A stretch of DNA of 64,000 nucleotides, taken from NCBI RefSeq assembly GCF_014649795.1, contig NZ_BMTS01000002.1, forward strand, positions 310,001 through 374,000. Reading direction: 5' to 3'. Positions 16,924 through 25,004 of the stretch are shown in pieces (within the stretch, counting starts at the first letter, position 1; the number at the start of each line of letters is the position of its first letter). The translations under genes and the position numbers were made by a program. Source of the DNA: Streptomyces melanogenes. Lineage in GTDB: Bacteria; Actinomycetota; Actinomycetes; Streptomycetales; Streptomycetaceae. The notes under the pieces were generated by a model, which was not told the origin of the DNA, made no database searches, and saw only the letters and a program-made list of their open reading frames with translations.

Positions 16924-18060
16924 ATGGACTTCACCTTCCCCCCAGAAGACGACACCTTCCGCCGCCACGCCCGCGCCTGGCTCGACACCCACCCACCCGA
17001 CCCGTCGGGAAGGGACTGGGAACGGACCCTCGGCGAGGGCGGGTGGATCGGGCTCGGGTGGGGGGGCACCCCGTACGGGAACCGGACCGCCACCCTCACC
17101 CAACAGGTCGTCTGGGCCGAGGAGTACGCCCGGACAGAGAACACCCCACCCCGGCCGGGCCACATAGGGGAGAACCTCCTCGCCCCCACCCTCCTCACCC
17201 ACGGCACCCCCGCCCAACAATCCCGCTTCCTCCCCGGCATCGCCCGCGGCGAGACGATCTGGTGCCAGGGCTACAGCGAACCCGGCGCCGGATCCGACCT
17301 CGCCGCCGTCCGCACCACGGCCACCCGCGACGCCACCGGCCCGTACCGCCTCACCGGGCAGAAGATCTGGACCTCGCACGCCCACGAAGCCGACTGGTGC
17401 TTCGTGCTCGCCCGTACCGAACCCGGCTCGCACCGCCACCACGGGCTCTCCCTCCTCCTCGTCCCCATGGACCAGCCGGACGGCAGGGTCGAGGTGCGGC
17501 CGATCCGGCAGCTGACGGGGACGAGCGAGTTCAACGAGGTCTTCTTCGACGGGGCCCGCGCCGACCCCGACCATGTCGTCGGCGGCGAGGGCAACGGCTG
17601 GCGCGTCGCCATGGACCTCCTCGCCGCCGAGCGTGGAGTCTCCACCTTGGTCCAACAGATCGGGTTCGAGGCGGAGTTGGAGGACGTGATCCGGCGGTCG
17701 GGCGAAGCCGACCCCCTCCTCCGCGACCGCCTCGTCCGCCAATGGGCCGAGCTCCGCACCATGCGCTGGAACGCCCTGCGCACCCTGGGCGGCGACGACC
17801 CCGCCGCCCCCAGCGTCGCCAAGCTCCTCTGGGGCGGCTGGCACCAGCGGCTCGGTGAGCTCGCCATGGCCGTACGGGGCGCGGCCGGCACGGTGGGCCC
17901 GTACGACTGGAGCGAGGAGCGACCGTACGAACTCGACCCGCTCCAGCGGCTGTTCCTCTTCTCGCGGGCCGACACGATCTACGGCGGCTCCGACGAGATC
18001 CAGCGCACCATCATCGCCGAGCGGGTGCTCGGCCTGCCAAGGGAGGCACGGGGCCAGTGA
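16924..18060 (+). CDS. acyl-CoA dehydrogenase
   Basis: A 378-residue flavoprotein. It has the substrate/FAD loop WCQGYSEPGAGSDLAAVRT (about residues 117-135), KIWTSHAHEADWC and the C-terminal IYGGSDEIQRTIIAERVLGL. As in the gene at 11546, the residue preceding the GS(D/E)IQ motif is not Glu. The shape is that of the full-length subunit of a heteromeric enzyme; the short dehydrogenase at 34388 is a possible partner in the window. The stop overlaps the GTG start of the zinc alcohol dehydrogenase by four bases. No 15-bp operator is seen upstream, so control may differ from the other units. The first half is C-rich on the coding strand. Confidence 0.88.
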   Translation: MDFTFPPEDDTFRRHARAWLDTHPPDPSGRDWERTLGEGGWIGLGWGGTPYGNRTATLTQQVVWAEEYARTENTPPRPGHIGENLLAPTLLTHGTPAQQSRFLPGIARGETIWCQGYSEPGAGSDLAAVRTTATRDATGPYRLTGQKIWTSHAHEADWCFVLARTEPGSHRHHGLSLLLVPMDQPDGRVEVRPIRQLTGTSEFNEVFFDGARADPDHVVGGEGNGWRVAMDLLAAERGVSTLVQQIGFEAELEDVIRRSGEADPLLRDRLVRQWAELRTMRWNALRTLGGDDPAAPSVAKLLWGGWHQRLGELAMAVRGAAGTVGPYDWSEERPYELDPLQRLFLFSRADTIYGGSDEIQRTIIAERVLGLPREARGQ

Positions 18061-19106
18061 GAGGTGTTCTGTTCGACGGTACGCACGCGCAGGTGGTCGA
18101 CGACCTGGAGGTACGCGACCCGGGGCCCGGCGAGGTCCGGGTGGCGATCGCGGCCGCCGGGCTCTGCCACTCCGACCTGTCCGTCATCGACGGCACGATC
18201 CCCTTCCCCGTGCCCGTGGTGCTCGGCCACGAGGGCGCGGGCGTCGTCGAGGCGGTCGGCGCGGGCGTCACCCATGTCGCCTCCGGCGACCACGTGGCGC
18301 TCTCCACCCTTGCCAACTGCGGGGCCTGTGCGGACTGCGACCGGGGGCGGCCCACCATGTGCCGCAGGGCGATCGGACGGCCCGGGCGGCCGTTCTCGCG
18401 CGGCGGCGACCCCGTCCACCAGTTCGCCTCCAACTCCGCCTTCGCCGAACGTACGGTGGTCAAGGCCGTCCAGGCCGTGAAGATCCCCCCCGACCTGCCC
18501 CTCTCCTCCGCCGCTCTCATCGGGTGCGCCGTCCTCACCGGTGTGGGCGCCGTACTGAACCGGGCCCGCGTCGACCGCGGCGACACCGTCGTCGTCATCG
18601 GCACCGGCGGCATCGGCCTCAACGTCCTTCAGGGCGCCCGGATCGCGGGCGCGCGGACGGTCGTCGCCGTCGACACCAACCCGGCGAAGCAGGCCGCCGC
18701 CCGGCAGTTCGGCGCCACCCACTTCCTGACGTCGGTGGACGGCGTACGGGAGGTCCTGGCGACCGGCGCCGACCACGTCTTCGAGTGCGTGGGCCACGTC
18801 GGGCTCGTCCGCCAGGCCGTCGACCTGCTCGACCGGCACGGCCAGGCGATCCTGCTCGGGATGCCCGCGCCGACCGCCGAGGCGACGTTCGCGCCCGCCG
18901 CGATGTTCCTGGACAAGTCCATCCTCGGCTGCCGGTACGGGAGTTCGCGGCCGCAGCACGACATCCCCCGGTACGCCGAGCTGTACCGCAGCGGCGTCCT
19001 GCTCCTCGACGAGCTGGTGACGGAGACGTACCCCGTGGAGGAATTCGCCAAGGCGGTCGAGGACGCGCGGCAGGGGAGGGTGGCGCGCGGGGTGCTGACC
19101 TTCTGA
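18057..19106 (+). CDS. zinc-dependent alcohol dehydrogenase, class III-like
   Basis: A 349-residue medium-chain dehydrogenase that would oxidise an alcohol with NAD or a related cofactor. The catalytic zinc ligands fall in GLCHSDLSV and GHEGAGVV. The structural zinc loop is CGACADCDRGRPTMC (about residues 88-102), and the nucleotide fold is GTGGIGLNVLQGA. It starts with GTG at 18057, overlapping the acyl-CoA dehydrogenase stop (GTGA), so the two are translationally coupled and probably act in one route. The close similarity to the formaldehyde/mycothiol-type branch is general; I would not assign a substrate. Confidence 0.9.
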   Translation: MRGVLFDGTHAQVVDDLEVRDPGPGEVRVAIAAAGLCHSDLSVIDGTIPFPVPVVLGHEGAGVVEAVGAGVTHVASGDHVALSTLANCGACADCDRGRPTMCRRAIGRPGRPFSRGGDPVHQFASNSAFAERTVVKAVQAVKIPPDLPLSSAALIGCAVLTGVGAVLNRARVDRGDTVVVIGTGGIGLNVLQGARIAGARTVVAVDTNPAKQAAARQFGATHFLTSVDGVREVLATGADHVFECVGHVGLVRQAVDLLDRHGQAILLGMPAPTAEATFAPAAMFLDKSILGCRYGSSRPQHDIPRYAELYRSGVLLLDELVTETYPVEEFAKAVEDARQGRVARGVLTF

Positions 19107-19173
19107 GGGCGGGCCCGCCGAGCGTCGAAATCCGTTTGTGGGCACCCCTTGCCCCCCGGCTATCTTCGGCCCC

Positions 19174-20412
19174 ATGAGCTACCGCGACCTCGCCACGCGC
19201 CCCGTCCTGACCTGGGCGCTCGTCGCCGTCGGGGCGCGTGCTCCGGTCGCGATGGCGCCGCTGGCCGTCGTCTTCATGGTCCGCGATCGGCCCGGCGGCT
19301 ACACCCTCGGCGCGGTGCTCGCCGCCGTCTACGTCCTCGGCGAGATCGTCGGCGCCCCCCTGCTCGGCATGCGGCTGCGCGCCGAGCGGGCCCGGCCGCA
19401 CCTGGCGCTGGGGCTCGCGGGCGGAGCCGTCGGGTTCGCCGCGCTCGGGCTCGCCCACGACGCGCACCCGGTGGTGCTCGGTGCCGCCGCGTTCGTCGCG
19501 GGGGCGGCGCCCGCCGCGACCTCCGGGGGACTGCGCGCGATGCTCGCCTCGCTGGTGCCCGAGAAGGCGGTCCAACAGGCGGTCAGCGCCGAGTCGATGC
19601 TGATATTCGGCATCTGGTCGGTGACCCCGGCCGTCACCACCTGGCTGGCGCTGAGCGTGCTCCCATACCTTCCGATGCTGCTCGCGGCCGGGCTGATGGC
19701 CGCCGCCGTCGCAGGGCTGTGGGCGCTGCCGCCGGGCTGGCGGTCCGACACCGCCGACCGGGGCGGCGAGCCGATGCGCCGGGTGCTGTGGCGGGCCTGG
19801 CCGGTATACGTGACCGGCGCGGCCGGCATCTCCCTGCTCGCCCTGGCCGAACTCGTCCTGCCCGCCCTGCTGGAGCAGCGCGGCCTCGCGCTCGGCTGGG
19901 CGGGCCCGCTGCTCGCCGGGTTCTCGGCCGGGTCGGCGGCGGGCGCGTTCGTGTACGGGCTGCGCTCCTGGCCCGGCACCCTGCGCGCGCAGAGCCTGGT
20001 GCTGCTGCTCGCGGTCTCGGGGTGCGTGGCGCTCGTCGCGCTGGTGCCGGGCGCGGTGTGGCTGGCGGGCCTCCTGGTACTCGCGGGTGTTCTCCAAGCC
20101 GGGGCGATGCTCACCCGCAACCTGCTGCTGCGCGAGGTGCTGCCGCCGAGCGCGCTGGCCGCCGGGTACTCGGTGATGTACGCGGCCGTCGGCGCGGGTT
20201 ACGCGGTCACCGGCACCCTCTCCGGCGTCCTGCTGCGCTCGGTGGCGCCGTCGACGGCGATCCTGGCCGGGGTGGGGCTCACGCTGCTGCTGACGGTGGT
20301 GGGGGTACTGCGCGAACCGGCGCGCGACCGCTCAGCCGGTGACGGAGTTGCTTCCGGCGGCGCGGAAGGTGCGCCGGTAGACGGTCGGCGGGACCCCGAG
20401 CGCAGCCTGTAG
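19174..20412 (+). CDS. MFS transporter
   Basis: A 412-residue integral membrane protein with about 12 hydrophobic segments and the layout of the major facilitator superfamily. Short loops such as MRLRAERARPH follow the second helix, and a longer central loop lies around LPPGWRSDTADRGGEPMRR. No substrate signature is recognisable; members of this Ala/Leu-rich actinobacterial group are usually annotated as efflux. ATG at 19174 begins MSYRDLATRP. Its last 81 bases overlap the 3' end of the convergent GlxA-type regulator. The intergenic gap to the alcohol dehydrogenase is 67 bases, so cotranscription is possible. Confidence 0.82.
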   Translation: MSYRDLATRPVLTWALVAVGARAPVAMAPLAVVFMVRDRPGGYTLGAVLAAVYVLGEIVGAPLLGMRLRAERARPHLALGLAGGAVGFAALGLAHDAHPVVLGAAAFVAGAAPAATSGGLRAMLASLVPEKAVQQAVSAESMLIFGIWSVTPAVTTWLALSVLPYLPMLLAAGLMAAAVAGLWALPPGWRSDTADRGGEPMRRVLWRAWPVYVTGAAGISLLALAELVLPALLEQRGLALGWAGPLLAGFSAGSAAGAFVYGLRSWPGTLRAQSLVLLLAVSGCVALVALVPGAVWLAGLLVLAGVLQAGAMLTRNLLLREVLPPSALAAGYSVMYAAVGAGYAVTGTLSGVLLRSVAPSTAILAGVGLTLLLTVVGVLREPARDRSAGDGVASGGAEGAPVDGRRDPERSL

Positions 20413-21330
20413 GTGCTGGCGCAGCGAGGTCGCCGTACCGAATCCGGCGTCGCGGGCGATCCGGTCCACCGACAGGTCGCTCGACTCCAGCAGGTGCCGG
20501 GCGCGCTCGACGCGCTGCTGGGTGAGCCACTGCCCGGGGCTGAGCCCCGTCTCCTCGCGGAACCGGCGCGTGAACGTCCGTACGGACATCGCCTCCTGCT
20601 CCGCCATGTCCCGCAGCTGGATCGGTTCGTCCAGGCGCCCGAGCGCCCAGGCGCGGGCGGCCGTGGTGGTCGCCACCTGCGGGGCGGGCAGCGGCCGTTC
20701 GATGTACTGGGCCTGTCCGCCCTCGCGGTGCGGCGGCACCACGGTCCGCCGCGCCACGTCGTTGGCGACCGCCGCCCCGTGGTCGCGCCGCACCAGGTGC
20801 AGGCACAGGTCGATCCCGGCGGCGACCCCGGCCGAGGTCAGCACGTCCCCGTCGTCGACGAACAGCACGTCCGGGTCGACGGCGACGGACGGGAAGAGCC
20901 GCTGGAAGTGCTGGGCGTGCCACCAGTGGGTGGTGGCGGGCCGCCCGTCGAGGTACCCGGCGGCGGCCAGCACGAAGCTCCCGGTGCAGATGGACACCAT
21001 GCGCGTCCCCGGCCGTACGTACGCGAAGGCCCGCGCGAGCTCGTCCGTGAGCACGCCCTCCTCGTACACCGGCCCCAGCTCGTGCGAGGCGGGCACGACG
21101 ACGGTGTCGGCGAGGGCCAGCGCCTCGGGCCCGTTCTCGACGAGCACAGCGAAGTCGGCATCGGTCTGCACGGCCCCCGGCGCCCGCACCGAACAGGTGA
21201 TGACGTCGTACAACGCCTCCCGCCCCTCCCCGCCGCTGCGCGCCCGCCCGAAGATCCGCTGCGGAATACCGAGCTCGAAGGGGAGCAGGCCGTCGAGGGC
21301 GAGGACGACGACGCGGTGGGGCACGGTCAT
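20332..21330 (-). CDS. GlxA-type AraC-family transcriptional regulator
   Basis: A 332-residue cytosolic regulator. Residues about 5-180 form a DJ-1/PfpI (class I glutamine amidotransferase-like) domain with the nucleophile-elbow-like SICTGSFVLAAAG. Residues about 220-325 are an AraC DNA-binding domain with two helix-turn-helix units (SVRTFTRRFREETGLSPGQW and RIARDAGFGTATSLRQHLQ). Relatives sense small metabolites. It is divergent from the MFS gene at 21417, which it may control, and its 3' end runs 81 bases into the convergent MFS gene at 19174. Confidence 0.9.
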   Translation of the reverse strand: MTVPHRVVVLALDGLLPFELGIPQRIFGRARSGGEGREALYDVITCSVRAPGAVQTDADFAVLVENGPEALALADTVVVPASHELGPVYEEGVLTDELARAFAYVRPGTRMVSICTGSFVLAAAGYLDGRPATTHWWHAQHFQRLFPSVAVDPDVLFVDDGDVLTSAGVAAGIDLCLHLVRRDHGAAVANDVARRTVVPPHREGGQAQYIERPLPAPQVATTTAARAWALGRLDEPIQLRDMAEQEAMSVRTFTRRFREETGLSPGQWLTQQRVERARHLLESSDLSVDRIARDAGFGTATSLRQHLQAALGVPPTVYRRTFRAAGSNSVTG

Positions 21331-21416
21331 GGGGCCGAGTGTACGTGGCCCGATCCCTGCGAACCATGGCTATCCAGCCACTCGTACGGACCGGACCGCC
21401 CCGTCACGCTGTGGGC

Positions 21417-22757
21417 ATGTCCCAGACAACCGATGCCGTCGCCCCCGACGGGCAGCAGGCCGCCCCCGCCCCGCGGCCCCGGCCCGCCCGCCGCTTCCAC
21501 CGTGCCTGGTTCGTCGCCGCCGTCACCTTCGTGACGATCATCGGCGCGGCCGCCTTCCGGTCGTTGCCGGGGCTGCTCATCGATCCGCTGCACGAGGAGT
21601 TCGGCTGGTCGCGCGGGACGATCGGGGCGGCGGTCTCGGTGAACCTCGCGCTGTACGGGCTCACCGCGCCCTTCGCCGCCGCGCTGATGGACCGGTTCGG
21701 CATCCGCCGGGTCGTGGCCGTCGCGCTCACCGTGATCGCGGCCGGGGCCGGGCTCACCGTCTTCATGGACTCGGCCTGGCAGCTGATGCTCTGCTGGGGC
21801 GTGCTCGTGGGGCTCGGCAGCGGGTCGATGGCGCTGGCGTTCGCCGCGACCGTCACCAACCGCTGGTTCACCGAGCGGCGCGGCCTGGTCACCGGCATCC
21901 TCACCGCCGCGTCCGCCTCCGGCCAGCTGATCTTCCTGCCGGTCCTGTCGTGGCTGGTGGAGCACCACGGCTGGCGCCCGGCCGCCGTGACGGTCGCGCT
22001 CGCCGCGCTCGCGGTGGTGCCGTTCGTGTGGCTGCTCCTTCGTGACCACCCGGCGGACGTGGGGCTCGCCCCGTACGGCTCCGACACCTACGTCGAGAAG
22101 CCCGCGCCCGTCCCCGGCGCCGCCGCCCGCGCACTGAAGGTGCTGGCCCGGGCCGTGCGCACCGGACCGTTCTGGCTGCTCGCGGGCACCTTCGCGATCT
22201 GCGGCGCGTCCACCAACGGCCTCATCCAGACGCACTTCGTGCCCGCCGCGCACGACCACGGCATGCCGGTGACGGCCGCCGCCGGACTGCTCGCCGTCAT
22301 CGGGATCTTCGACGTGGCGGGGACGATCTTCTCCGGCTGGCTCACCGACCGCTTCGAGTCCCGCCGCCTGCTCGCCACGTACTACGCCCTGCGCGGCATC
22401 TCGCTCCTCTTCCTGCCGATGCTGCTCGCGCCCTCGATCCACCCGCCGATGCTGTTCTTCATCGTCTTCTACGGGCTCGACTGGGTCGCCACCGTCCCGC
22501 CGACGCTCGCGCTGTGCCGGGAGCACTACGGCGAGGACAGCGCCATCGTCTTCGGCTGGGTGCTCGCCTCCCACCAGGTCGGCGCGGCCGTCGTCGCCTT
22601 CCTCGGCGGCCTGGCGCGCGATGCCTTCGGTTCGTACGACATGGTCTGGTACGGGTCGGGCGCGCTCTGCGCGGTGGCCGCGCTGATGGCCCTGGTGATC
22701 CGCCGCCCGGGCAGCGGCGCCCGGCCCGCGCCTTTGGCGGAACCCGCGGCGGTGTGA
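21417..22757 (+). CDS. MFS transporter, monocarboxylate/oxalate-formate type
   Basis: A 446-residue membrane protein with 12 predicted helices. DRFGIRRVV after the second or third helix is the MFS motif A, and GWSRGTIGAAVSVNLALYG and SGWLTDRFESRRLLATYY are typical of the monocarboxylate/oxalate:formate antiporter branch. It could take up a carboxylic acid that feeds the neighbouring acyl-CoA pathways, but this is inference from family and location. The ATG at 21417 was chosen over 21339 because the hydrophobic pattern begins soon after it. The adjacent divergent GlxA-type regulator is a likely controller. Confidence 0.87.
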   Translation: MSQTTDAVAPDGQQAAPAPRPRPARRFHRAWFVAAVTFVTIIGAAAFRSLPGLLIDPLHEEFGWSRGTIGAAVSVNLALYGLTAPFAAALMDRFGIRRVVAVALTVIAAGAGLTVFMDSAWQLMLCWGVLVGLGSGSMALAFAATVTNRWFTERRGLVTGILTAASASGQLIFLPVLSWLVEHHGWRPAAVTVALAALAVVPFVWLLLRDHPADVGLAPYGSDTYVEKPAPVPGAAARALKVLARAVRTGPFWLLAGTFAICGASTNGLIQTHFVPAAHDHGMPVTAAAGLLAVIGIFDVAGTIFSGWLTDRFESRRLLATYYALRGISLLFLPMLLAPSIHPPMLFFIVFYGLDWVATVPPTLALCREHYGEDSAIVFGWVLASHQVGAAVVAFLGGLARDAFGSYDMVWYGSGALCAVAALMALVIRRPGSGARPAPLAEPAAV

Positions 22758-22784
22758 TGCCCTCTTCCTGTGGAGGGGGCCGAA

Positions 22785-23459
22785 ATGACGAAGTCGAGGA
22801 ACGTGGCGGTGGCGGGGCTGCTCTGCGCCGTACTGGCCGGATGCGGGACCGAGAATGCCGGGAGCGCGGCGGGCGAGGGGCGGCCCTCGTCGGCGCCGTC
22901 ACTGGCCGCCGAGAAGCAGCCGTGCCCGCCGGACGAGACGACGCAGGACGGGTCGTCGGGCGGGGGCGTGGACGAGACGTCCGAGGAGGCGTCGGCGCAG
23001 GCGTCGGCCCGGGCCACCGATGAGACGACCGACGAAACGTCGGGCCCGGGCATCGACGAGACCACCGACGACGGTGCCGGTTCCTCCGAGCCGCCCACGG
23101 ACGAGATCACCGACGACGACGCCGGTGACGCCGGGCCGCCCACCGAGGGCACCGCCCCGCCCTGTCTGCCCGCCGGGTGGTTCGACATGACCCAGGAGTT
23201 CACCGACTACTACGCCAAGCACCTCACCAAGGCCGACGACGGCATGTGGCCCTTCCTGGTGGCCGCCAGGCTCAAGCAGGAGGGCGAGTCCGTCAGGGCG
23301 CTCGTGACCGTGAACTTCATCCCGTCCGGCGGCAGCGACTACGAAGGCCGCCGCATCGCGGAGGTGTTCGCCGCGTGGCGCCACGAGGCGTACGGCGACA
23401 AGGGGAAGCTGCGGATCGAGACCCGCAGCGGCGGCGAGGTCGTCGAGCAGCGCTGGTGA
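22785..23459 (+). CDS. lipoprotein with acidic Thr/Asp-Glu linker
   Basis: A 224-residue exported lipoprotein of unknown function. A short signal peptide ends in the lipobox LAGC near residue 18. Residues about 45-125 are a low-complexity acidic linker built from repeated DETT/DETS units and two cysteines (QPCPP, PPCLP). A C-terminal globular domain follows (WFDMTQEFTDYYAKHLTKAD ... LRIETRSGGEVV). ATG at 22785 is preceded by GGAGGG seven bases upstream, a better choice than the GTG at 22770. The linker would hold the domain away from the membrane through the cell wall. The gene follows the MFS gene closely and may be read through from it. Confidence 0.72.
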   Translation: MTKSRNVAVAGLLCAVLAGCGTENAGSAAGEGRPSSAPSLAAEKQPCPPDETTQDGSSGGGVDETSEEASAQASARATDETTDETSGPGIDETTDDGAGSSEPPTDEITDDDAGDAGPPTEGTAPPCLPAGWFDMTQEFTDYYAKHLTKADDGMWPFLVAARLKQEGESVRALVTVNFIPSGGSDYEGRRIAEVFAAWRHEAYGDKGKLRIETRSGGEVVEQRW

Positions 23460-23474
23460 ACGCGGGCGGCGCGG

Positions 23475-24098
23475 TCAGTCCGTGAACCGCCCGAACCGCC
23501 CCCGGTGGAACAGCAGCGGATCCCCCTCCGCCGTCCCGCCGAGCGCCTCCACCCGGCCCACCACGATCAGGTGGTCCCCGCCGGTGTGCACGTTCTGGAT
23601 GCGGCAGTCCACCCAGGCCGGTACGCCGTGCAGGCGCGGGGAGCCGGTCACGGGAGCCGCGTCGAAGGCCACCCCCGCGAACTTGTCGGCGCCGCTCACC
23701 GCGAACGCCCGGCACAGCGGCCCCTGTTCGGCCCCCAGGATGTTGACGCAGAAGGTGCCCGCGCGGGCGATGCGCGGCCAGGTCGTCGACGTACGGCCGA
23801 CCATGAACACGACCAGCGGCGGGTCGAGGGAGAGGGAGGCGAAGGACTGGCAGGCGAAGCCGGTCGGGCCGGCCTCGTCCCGGGCCGTGACGACCGTGAC
23901 GCCGGTGGCGAAGTGGCCGAGGACACCGCGGAACTCGGCGGGGTCGACGGGCAACCGCTCGTCGTCCCGTACGGCCCGTAAGTCCGGCCTGGGCAGCGCC
24001 TCGACGGGCTCGGCGGGGGCGGTGGCCGCCGCGCCGACGGACCGCAGGTATCGGACGACGGTCGCCGCCATCCCTTCGTGTCCCATCATGTTCCCCAT
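23475..24098 (-). CDS. flavin reductase family protein
   Basis: A 207-residue FMN-binding protein of the HpaC/HsaB-like flavin reductase family, which supplies reduced flavin to a two-component monooxygenase. The core is RGVLGHFATGVTVVTARDE (about residues 57-75), CQSFASLSLDPPLVVFMVG and FCVNILGAEQG. The first 50 residues are an extra low-complexity extension. ATG at 24098 has no ribosome binding site, and a 15-bp operator ends only five bases upstream, so a leaderless transcript is likely; ATG at 24089 or 24071 are alternatives. The partner oxygenase could be one of the luciferase-like proteins at 56-59 kb. Confidence 0.85.
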   Translation of the reverse strand: MGNMMGHEGMAATVVRYLRSVGAAATAPAEPVEALPRPDLRAVRDDERLPVDPAEFRGVLGHFATGVTVVTARDEAGPTGFACQSFASLSLDPPLVVFMVGRTSTTWPRIARAGTFCVNILGAEQGPLCRAFAVSGADKFAGVAFDAAPVTGSPRLHGVPAWVDCRIQNVHTGGDHLIVVGRVEALGGTAEGDPLLFHRGRFGRFTD

Positions 24099-24103
24099 TG
24101 AAA

Positions 24104-24118
24104 CTGACGGAGCGTCAG
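24104..24118. promoter_or_regulatory. CTGAC-n5-GTCAG operator, site 4
   Basis: CTGACGGAGCGTCAG, perfect in both half-sites, five bases upstream of the flavin reductase ATG. It would overlap the -10 region of a leaderless promoter. Confidence 0.7.
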
Positions 24119-24182
24119 ATCGGAACCCTCAGGGGACTGGCAAACCCGGCCCGCGAGCCTGCCCTGGCAGCCCTGTGGTCCC

Positions 24183-25004
24183 CTACAACCCCCGGTACTT
24201 CGGCGTCCTGCGCTCCACGAAGCTCGCCACGCCCTCCTGGGCGTCCCGGGTGGTCATGTTGATCTCCTGGGCCGCCGCCTCCGCCGCGAACGCGGTCGTA
24301 CGGTCGGTGTCCAGGGACGCGTTCACCAGCTGCTTGGCCAGGGCGAGCGAGCGGGTCGGGCCCGCCGCCAGGCGCTCCGCCCACTCCCGGGCCAGGGCGG
24401 GCAGTTCGGCGTCCGGCACCACCCGGTTGACCAGGCCCAGGCGCTCGGCGTCCGCCGCCGCCACCGCGTCCCCGAAGAACATCAGCTCCTTGGCGCGCTG
24501 CGGCCCCACGAGCCGGGGCAGCAGATACGCGCCCCCGCCGTCCGGGACGAGCCCGCGCCGTACGAACACCTCGATGAACCGGGCCGACTCGGCGGCCAGC
24601 ACCAGGTCGCAGGCGAACGCCAGATGCGCGCCGATGCCCGCCGCCGTGCCGTTGACGGCCGCGACCACCGGCTTCTCGCAGTCCAGTACGGCCGCGACGA
24701 GCCGCTGGGCGCCGAGCCGGATCGTCCGGGCCACGTCACCGGCGACCCGCTCGCCCGCCGCCGCCCCGCCCCGCAGGTCGGCGCCCGCGCAGAAGCCCTT
24801 CCCGGTCGCGGTGATCACCACGGCCCGGACGGCCGGGTCGGCGCTCGCCGCGTCCAGGAGCGCGATGATCCGCTCCCGCTGCTCCCAGGTCACCGCGTTC
24901 ATGGCCTCGGGCCGGTCGAGCGTGATCCAGGAGACCCCGCTGTCAGTGGTGTGGCGTACGGTCTCCTCAAGGGGACGAAGTCCCCCGGAAGCGGTGGCGC
25001 TCAT
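24183..25004 (-). CDS. enoyl-CoA hydratase/isomerase, PaaG-like
   Basis: A 273-residue crotonase-fold enzyme. The oxyanion-hole segments are FCAGADLRGG and NGTAAGIGAHLAFACDLV. The two glutamates of a classical hydratase are missing (His and Phe occupy the aligned places). GLVPDGGGAYLLPRLVG carries the Asp typical of PaaG-type isomerases, so a double-bond or ring isomerase is more likely than a hydratase. ATG at 25004 overlaps the stop of the upstream ADP-forming CoA ligase (ATGA), which shows an operon driven by the tandem operators at 27.3 kb. A misleading open frame continues through the ligase gene to 27353. Confidence 0.87.
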   Translation of the reverse strand: MSATASGGLRPLEETVRHTTDSGVSWITLDRPEAMNAVTWEQRERIIALLDAASADPAVRAVVITATGKGFCAGADLRGGAAAGERVAGDVARTIRLGAQRLVAAVLDCEKPVVAAVNGTAAGIGAHLAFACDLVLAAESARFIEVFVRRGLVPDGGGAYLLPRLVGPQRAKELMFFGDAVAAADAERLGLVNRVVPDAELPALAREWAERLAAGPTRSLALAKQLVNASLDTDRTTAFAAEAAAQEINMTTRDAQEGVASFVERRTPKYRGL

